NCBI GenBank assembly: GCA_003520455.1
Contig: DOUV01000777.1
Location: 1 to 12,407 of the forward strand
Direction of reading: 5' to 3'
Source: Chloroflexota bacterium
Lineage (GTDB): Bacteria > Chloroflexota > Anaerolineae > Ardenticatenales > Ardenticatenaceae
DNA: 12,407 nt
Below are positions 8,450 through 12,407 of the stretch, piece by piece (the first letter of the stretch is position 1; every line of letters starts with the position of its first letter). The notes under the pieces are model-generated. The model ran no database searches, was not told the DNA's origin, and saw only the letters and a list, made by a program, of their open reading frames with translations. The position numbers were made by a program, and so were the translations under genes.

Positions 8450-10793
8450 AAAAGGGACGATCAAATTCGTGAATCTTGAGAGGCAATTCGGTTTCATTCG
8501 CTCGGAGAGCGGGGAGGATGTCCACTTTCGGCTTCAGGTGGTCCGCGATCCCTACCAGCCTGAGAACCTGAAAAAAGGCACTCTTGTCACGTTCGAGGCA
8601 CAGCAAGCAGCTCCAGGTTCTCGTGGTCCTACGGCGCGATGGGTGACCATCGGTACGCCTGCTCGTGCGGATAATACTGAAACAACCGGCGAATTGCGCC
8701 CACAAGTAACGGCAGCGACGCAAACGTATCGCTTCCTTAACCCTTACAACTTCGTGCGACCCTTATTCGTTTACAATCCCAACGCCGGAACGGCGTTGGG
8801 CGACTGTCCGCCTCCCCCGCACGACCGCTATGTGGGACTAACGGGAAAAATGAGCTGTCGGCTTACAGCCACCACGCCTCTCTTTGTCTCCGACAGCCAC
8901 GGCGTGACTCGCGAGGCGGTAGACAAGGGCAGGCAACATCTTCGTTATCGCTTTTTTCGCACGCCGGACGATGAAGCCATCGCCATACCTGGAACGAGCT
9001 TGCGGGGCGCACTTCGATCCACGTTTGAGGCGGTCACCAACTCGTGCTTCGCGCACTTTGCGGGCGGAAAGCGTTTGAGTTATCACCTGCCTCCGGGTGA
9101 GGCACTGAAGCTGGTTCCGGCACGTGTCCGCCAGAACGGGACACAGTGGCAGTTGGAGCTGTTGAACGGGATGACGCCGCTTGCCCCCGGACAGCGCCCT
9201 TCGGGCGCCCAGTATGCCGCCTGGGTACATACCTACGATCCGTTGTGGGCCAGCCGAACCGTTGCTCTGGCGCCCCGTTCAGGGTACGCGCGCAGGCCGA
9301 AGCTTTCGCTTTCGGGCTGGCAACACGGAGACGAATGTCAGGCGTTAGTCGAGCATGTCAAACACCCGGCAAAGCACTTCGAGTTCTGGAATGTCGTCGC
9401 ACTGGCAAAGCCGGGTGCGACACTTCCGCGCCCCACGGCCCAGCAGCGCCTGATTTCCGGCTACCTTTGTATTACCAACCAGAACATCGAGAATAAGCAC
9501 GACGAGCGCCTTTTCTTCCATCACGGGGGAGCGCCGACCGTGGTAGACCTGCCAAAGCCTGTTCGAGATCGGTACCGCGAGCTCATCCAGGACTATCAAG
9601 AACGGCACACCGATGATGTGAAACGGTTGAAATCCCCGGACCGACCGCATGGAAAGACCCCCGCCTTCAGCCGGTTCGTCATCCTACAGGAGTCCCGGAA
9701 CCTGGAAAATGGTGATTTAGTCTACGCGAGGCTGGCACGCGGCGGACGCGGCCTGACGGTTGAGTACATCGTACCAGTGTCGGTCCCGCGACTAGGCTAC
9801 GATCAAACCATCGGCGACATGTTGCACCCGCGTGACCTACAAAAATGCTCGGACTATGATCACCTCTGTCCGGCCTGCCGCACCTTCGGCTGGGTATGGG
9901 GCGGAGAGAGTGAGGAAAAGAAACAAGTGCCCCCCCTTGACAAACCCACCGCCTACGCCGGTCGCGTGCGGATCAGCCATGCCTGCCGGATCACAGAGAA
10001 CGGGTCGTTCGACGCCACCCTCGCCATACTCTCCACACCGAAGCCAACAACGACCCGTTTCTATCTGGCCCCGAAGCAAGGCAAGCCACGGGATGGGCTG
10101 GATGACGCGGCGGTGGGCTACAACAATCGCGGCCAACAACTCCGGGGGCGCAAGGTCTACCGTCATCACGGGGCGCGGTTGAACCCCCAGGAGTACGAGA
10201 GCGTCCGCCAGGGGCCGGACGGTAAACCGAAAAAGAGTGACCAGAACCGCACCGTCCACGAGGTGCAAAATGCGGGGACCGAGTTCGAGTTCACCGTTCA
10301 CTTCGAGAATCTCGCGCCGCCAGAATTGGGCGCGCTTCTCTGGACACTCGAGTTCGAAGGCTGGAACCACCGGCTCGGCTTTGGCAAGCCACTCGGCTTT
10401 GGCTCGGCGACAATTCGTGTGACGGCGTTGGAGCTTTGTAATGCCGCAACCCGGTACAGTAGCCTTACCGATGAGCGGCAAAATGCTCTGGATCACAAAG
10501 CTGACTGGGTCGATGAGTTCAAACAGGCAATGGCCGAACGATACGGCTCGCCCTTCGACCAACTGGATAACGTCCAGGACCTCCGTGCCCTGCTGGCAGA
10601 AAGCCCCGACCTATCGGTCCACTATCCACGTCCTACCCGCCAGCCCCACCCGGATGGGAAAAACTACGAATGGTTCGTGGGCAATAAGCGGAGTGGACGC
10701 GACGCAGGCCCCCGCTATGTCCTGCGCGTGGCAGTGGACGATGATGAGGGGATCCCATTGCTAGACAGGTTCGGTAAAGAAGTGAGGAGCTGA
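8442..10793 (+). CDS. Cas7-insertion RAMP protein (TIGR03986-like) with N-terminal cold-shock-like domain
   Basis: The fourth Cas7 unit of the effector; 783 residues from ATG 8442. Residues 4-70 look like a cold-shock (OB-fold) domain: KGTIKFVN for the usual KGTVKWFN, an RNP1-like QFGFI at 15-19, an RNP2-like VHF at 27-29, then a final strand ARWVTI. A linker leads to NPYNFVRPL, typical of TIGR03986. The Cas7 fold follows: LTATTPLFVSD with D151 as possible active-site acid, glycine loop IPGTSLRGALR at 182-192, zinc site C469/C476/C479 in CPACRTFG, and GFGKPLGFGS at 646-655. The gap from glycine loop to CxxCxxFG is about 290 residues against 50-80 in the other three Cas7 units here, directly showing the large insertion. 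It overlaps csx19 by eight bases. Backbone role at the far end of the complex is by analogy to III-Dv. The cold-shock domain suggests extra single-stranded RNA contact (inference). Confidence 0.86.
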   Translation: MAEKGTIKFVNLERQFGFIRSESGEDVHFRLQVVRDPYQPENLKKGTLVTFEAQQAAPGSRGPTARWVTIGTPARADNTETTGELRPQVTAATQTYRFLNPYNFVRPLFVYNPNAGTALGDCPPPPHDRYVGLTGKMSCRLTATTPLFVSDSHGVTREAVDKGRQHLRYRFFRTPDDEAIAIPGTSLRGALRSTFEAVTNSCFAHFAGGKRLSYHLPPGEALKLVPARVRQNGTQWQLELLNGMTPLAPGQRPSGAQYAAWVHTYDPLWASRTVALAPRSGYARRPKLSLSGWQHGDECQALVEHVKHPAKHFEFWNVVALAKPGATLPRPTAQQRLISGYLCITNQNIENKHDERLFFHHGGAPTVVDLPKPVRDRYRELIQDYQERHTDDVKRLKSPDRPHGKTPAFSRFVILQESRNLENGDLVYARLARGGRGLTVEYIVPVSVPRLGYDQTIGDMLHPRDLQKCSDYDHLCPACRTFGWVWGGESEEKKQVPPLDKPTAYAGRVRISHACRITENGSFDATLAILSTPKPTTTRFYLAPKQGKPRDGLDDAAVGYNNRGQQLRGRKVYRHHGARLNPQEYESVRQGPDGKPKKSDQNRTVHEVQNAGTEFEFTVHFENLAPPELGALLWTLEFEGWNHRLGFGKPLGFGSATIRVTALELCNAATRYSSLTDERQNALDHKADWVDEFKQAMAERYGSPFDQLDNVQDLRALLAESPDLSVHYPRPTRQPHPDGKNYEWFVGNKRSGRDAGPRYVLRVAVDDDEGIPLLDRFGKEVRS
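8778..8800 (+). repeat. Perfect 9-bp inverted repeat inside the Cas7-insertion gene
   Basis: CCCAACGCC and GGCGTTGGG flank a five-base GGAAC loop. It would form a stable hairpin in the mRNA. No T run follows, so it is not a terminator. It codes for the loop between the PYNFV motif and the Cas7 fold. A role is not known; it may be chance in a GC-rich gene. Confidence 0.5.
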
Positions 10794-10808
10794 AAAGGGG
10801 GTAGCCCG

Positions 10809-11189
10809 ATGGTCAATGACCCAGCGCGAACTCGCTTTACACTGTGGGAGGTGATGTTTTCGACCCACAATCTATACACCCTTCTGTCGGTCACAGGACG
10901 TACCCGACTCGGTCCAACTCGTGCGCATCCGGTCGGTCTGCTCGACCGCCTCCATTGGCTCCAGGAGGACCTGGGTAACTTCAGATTATCCGACTCTGAA
11001 CGAGCCATTCGTGACGATCTGGATAGATTTGTCTCTGAGATGATAGATGCTGAGCCGTTACCCCATTGTCTCGGCCCAGCACGGGCAAGGCAGCTACGCA
11101 ACATAGTCAAATCGCTGATCAAAGCTCTGGAGGAAGAAGCCTCAGGAAGGACCCTGTTCCTAGCAGCCTGTCGGAGAAATATTCTCTGA
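10809..11189 (+). CDS. Small helical protein of unknown function, possibly 3'-disrupted
   Basis: Not recognised. 126 residues, mostly amphipathic helix, acidic and basic residues mixed (LLDRLHWLQEDL, ERAIRDDLDRFVSEMI, ARQLRNIVKSLIKALEEE). No zinc site, HEPN pair, signal peptide or membrane segment. GGGGG at 10797-10801 lies seven bases before ATG 10809, and the gap to the preceding cas gene is 15 bases, so it is probably co-transcribed with the effector operon. The annotated end ACRRNIL is basic and unlike the rest. Shifting frame near 11155 gives VPSSLSEKYSLTAKE and a stop at 11201-11203, which would continue the helix-then-strand pattern more naturally. So the gene may be frameshifted or cut short by the adjacent insertion sequence. 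It could alternatively be an intact small ancillary protein. Confidence 0.6.
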   Translation: MVNDPARTRFTLWEVMFSTHNLYTLLSVTGRTRLGPTRAHPVGLLDRLHWLQEDLGNFRLSDSERAIRDDLDRFVSEMIDAEPLPHCLGPARARQLRNIVKSLIKALEEEASGRTLFLAACRRNIL

Positions 11190-11204
11190 CAGCAAAAGAA
11201 TAGG

Positions 11205-12407
11205 TAGATCGCGATGTCAAAAGGCGAAAACGAGCAGTTTGCAGCGCATAGCCACTTCAAAATCATGAATTCGACGCCATTTTATCACCCACTTCTGGGC
11301 TTCAGGCAGGGGGCAACATCCCCCCGTTAACCCAAACTGGAAAATATGCAGTCGTTTCAGGTTGTAAGCCAGACAAACCAGGGTCCACTCATCAGCCGCA
11401 GCCAACAAGCCGCGCAGAGAGAACTGACGAAAGCCCATCGCTTCTTTGACGATGCCGATGACGGGCTCAACCGTCGATTTGCGGAGACGGTAGAGCGCCT
11501 GGCCTATCTCTGTCCGCAATTTGGAGGCCATCCGTTCTTTGACCGAAGCGCCCTCGGCGGGGGGTTCAGGCTGGTCCAGAAAATAAGCGTGCCATCCTTG
11601 ATGATGGGGACTGCGACCGGTGGCAAGGTGCGGGTCAATGCCGCGCGCTTCCAAGCCATTGATGTTGTCCTGGCTGAAATAGCCCGGATCCAGATTGGCG
11701 TTTTTCACTTGACCCCGCTCTGGCGACACCGTATCAATAGTAGGCAGGGCCGCTTGTTGGTCATTGGTCTGGTGGCACAACCACTCACCAACGATGCGAC
11801 GGCTATCGTGGTCAACCACCACTGGCACGTTGTAATGCTGGTCAAAACCGCTGTTGTTCGCGTTCTTCATAATACGAGATTCAGGGTCGCTGAAGTTGTA
11901 TTGGTCTTTGTCTCTTGGGCCAGGAGTAGGTGGTTGGGGTGTTTTCCCACGCGGCTTCTGCCCCTTTTGGGTCGCTTTTTCGGCTCGTTGCGGCATTTTG
12001 GCCGCATACTCAGCCTGTTCGGCTTCATAGCGGGCCTGGGCTCGTTCTTCCAATACTTTTTTGGCTGCGGCCAACCGCGCCAACTGCTGCTGACGCCGCT
12101 CAATCTCATCCGCAATGGTCATCTCTTCCGGCACTTGGCCGCCGTCGCTGGCTTCGGCCAGGGCAAACAACTCCTCGACTTCCGCTTGCAGATCGGCTTC
12201 GATGGCCACCAGTCGCTTGGAACTGACCGCCTGGCTCGTGGAGGCGTCGGCCTGCATTTTACTCCCGTCCAGACTGACGTTGCCCACTTGCCACTGGCCC
12301 ATCTCCTGGGCTATCACCAGAATCTGGACAAACAACTCCTTCAATTCGCTCAGGTGCTGTCGCCGAAAAGTGGCAATGGTGTCGTGGTCGGGAGCCCCCC
12401 GCGGGGG
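11205..12407 (-). mobile_element. IS1182-type insertion sequence, one end in window, other end outside
   Basis: Defined by the transposase gene, read leftward toward the cas operon. The inner terminal inverted repeat should lie between about 11170 and 11217, just after the transposase stop, but its partner is outside the window, so the exact boundary and target duplication cannot be set. The left coordinate is approximate. Confidence 0.55.
11217..12407 (-). CDS. IS1182-family DDE transposase, N-terminus beyond the right edge
   Basis: Transposase that would cut and rejoin the ends of its own element. The frame is open to the right edge: residues before the TTG at 12344 (PDHDTIATFRRQHLSEL) are the usual IS1182 sequence leading into the helical part, so the gene continues outside and TTG 12344 is not the start. 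DDE residues: D in LDGSKMQADAS (codon 12267-12269), D in LDPGYFS (11688-11690), E in VEPVIGIVKE (11466-11468). Other family signatures: YNFSDPESRIMKNANN, where family members usually read a target for the YNxxxVVD strand, and GFRQFSLRGL with a C-terminal LVCLAYNLKRLH. A charged coiled-coil-like insert (AEYAAKMPQRAEKATQKGQK) separates the first D from the YNFSDP block, as in relatives. No frameshift or stop is seen in the visible part. It runs opposite to the cas operon. Confidence 0.9.
   Translation of the reverse strand, partial: PPRGAPDHDTIATFRRQHLSELKELFVQILVIAQEMGQWQVGNVSLDGSKMQADASTSQAVSSKRLVAIEADLQAEVEELFALAEASDGGQVPEEMTIADEIERRQQQLARLAAAKKVLEERAQARYEAEQAEYAAKMPQRAEKATQKGQKPRGKTPQPPTPGPRDKDQYNFSDPESRIMKNANNSGFDQHYNVPVVVDHDSRRIVGEWLCHQTNDQQAALPTIDTVSPERGQVKNANLDPGYFSQDNINGLEARGIDPHLATGRSPHHQGWHAYFLDQPEPPAEGASVKERMASKLRTEIGQALYRLRKSTVEPVIGIVKEAMGFRQFSLRGLLAAADEWTLVCLAYNLKRLHIFQFGLTGGCCPLPEAQKWVIKWRRIHDFEVAMRCKLLVFAF

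Noticed and set aside
9621..9640. GTTGAAATCCC, resembling part of a CRISPR repeat
   Set aside because: It occurs once, inside the Cas7-insertion reading frame, with no second copy at spacer distance; no array is present.
11309..11325. GGGGG-CAACAT-CCCCCC hairpin, possible terminator
   Set aside because: It lies inside the transposase coding frame, has a stem of only five pairs and no following T run on either strand.
12396..12407. C-run/G-run palindrome at the right edge
   Set aside because: It encodes part of the transposase (PRGG) and is cut by the window edge; no loop or T run.

Overview
This window is almost entirely one CRISPR-Cas type III effector operon on the + strand. It resembles the multi-fusion variant of subtype III-D known as III-Dv, best known from Synechocystis. 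An IS1182-type transposase on the - strand occupies the right end. The host is a moderately GC-rich bacterium. The III-D fusion architecture is known from cyanobacteria and Chloroflexota, and the GC-rich codon use leans to Chloroflexota-like hosts, but this is weak and no taxonomic marker is present.

Layout: (1) bases 1-1628 hold a CARF-HEPN protein of the Csm6/Cas02710 kind, whose start lies at or just outside the left edge; (2) 1640-3355 is a compact Cas10 without an HD domain but with an intact GGDD cyclase motif and a four-cysteine zinc site; (3) 3352-5826 is a Cas7-Cas5(Csx10)-Cas11 three-part fusion; (4) 5823-7790 is a double Cas7 (Cas7-2x); (5) 7787-8449 is Csx19-like; (6) 8442-10793 is a Cas7 with a large internal insertion (TIGR03986-like) carrying an extra N-terminal cold-shock-like domain; (7) 10809-11189 is a small unrecognised helical protein that may be frameshifted at its end; (8) 11217 to the right edge is an IS1182-family transposase gene, incomplete at its N-terminus.

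How they work together (family knowledge plus inference): the four Cas7 units spread over genes 3, 4 and 6 would form the crRNA-binding backbone. The Cas5/Csx10 part would cap the crRNA 5' end, the Cas11 tail would form the small-subunit belly, and Csx19 is an accessory subunit. Target RNA binding would trigger Cas10 to make cyclic oligoadenylate, which the CARF domain of gene 1 would sense to switch on its HEPN RNase. Genes 1-6 overlap end to end by 4-10 bases or are coupled by strong Shine-Dalgarno sites inside the upstream gene, so they are probably one transcript with coupled translation. No cas1, cas2, cas6, reverse transcriptase or CRISPR array lies in the window. No promoter or convincing terminator was found. 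No gene-free stretch exceeds 300 bases.

The points most worth a second look are the cold-shock-like domain fused to the Cas7-insertion protein, the dense subunit fusion pattern, the HD-less Cas10 paired with a CARF-HEPN effector, and the small downstream gene next to the IS.
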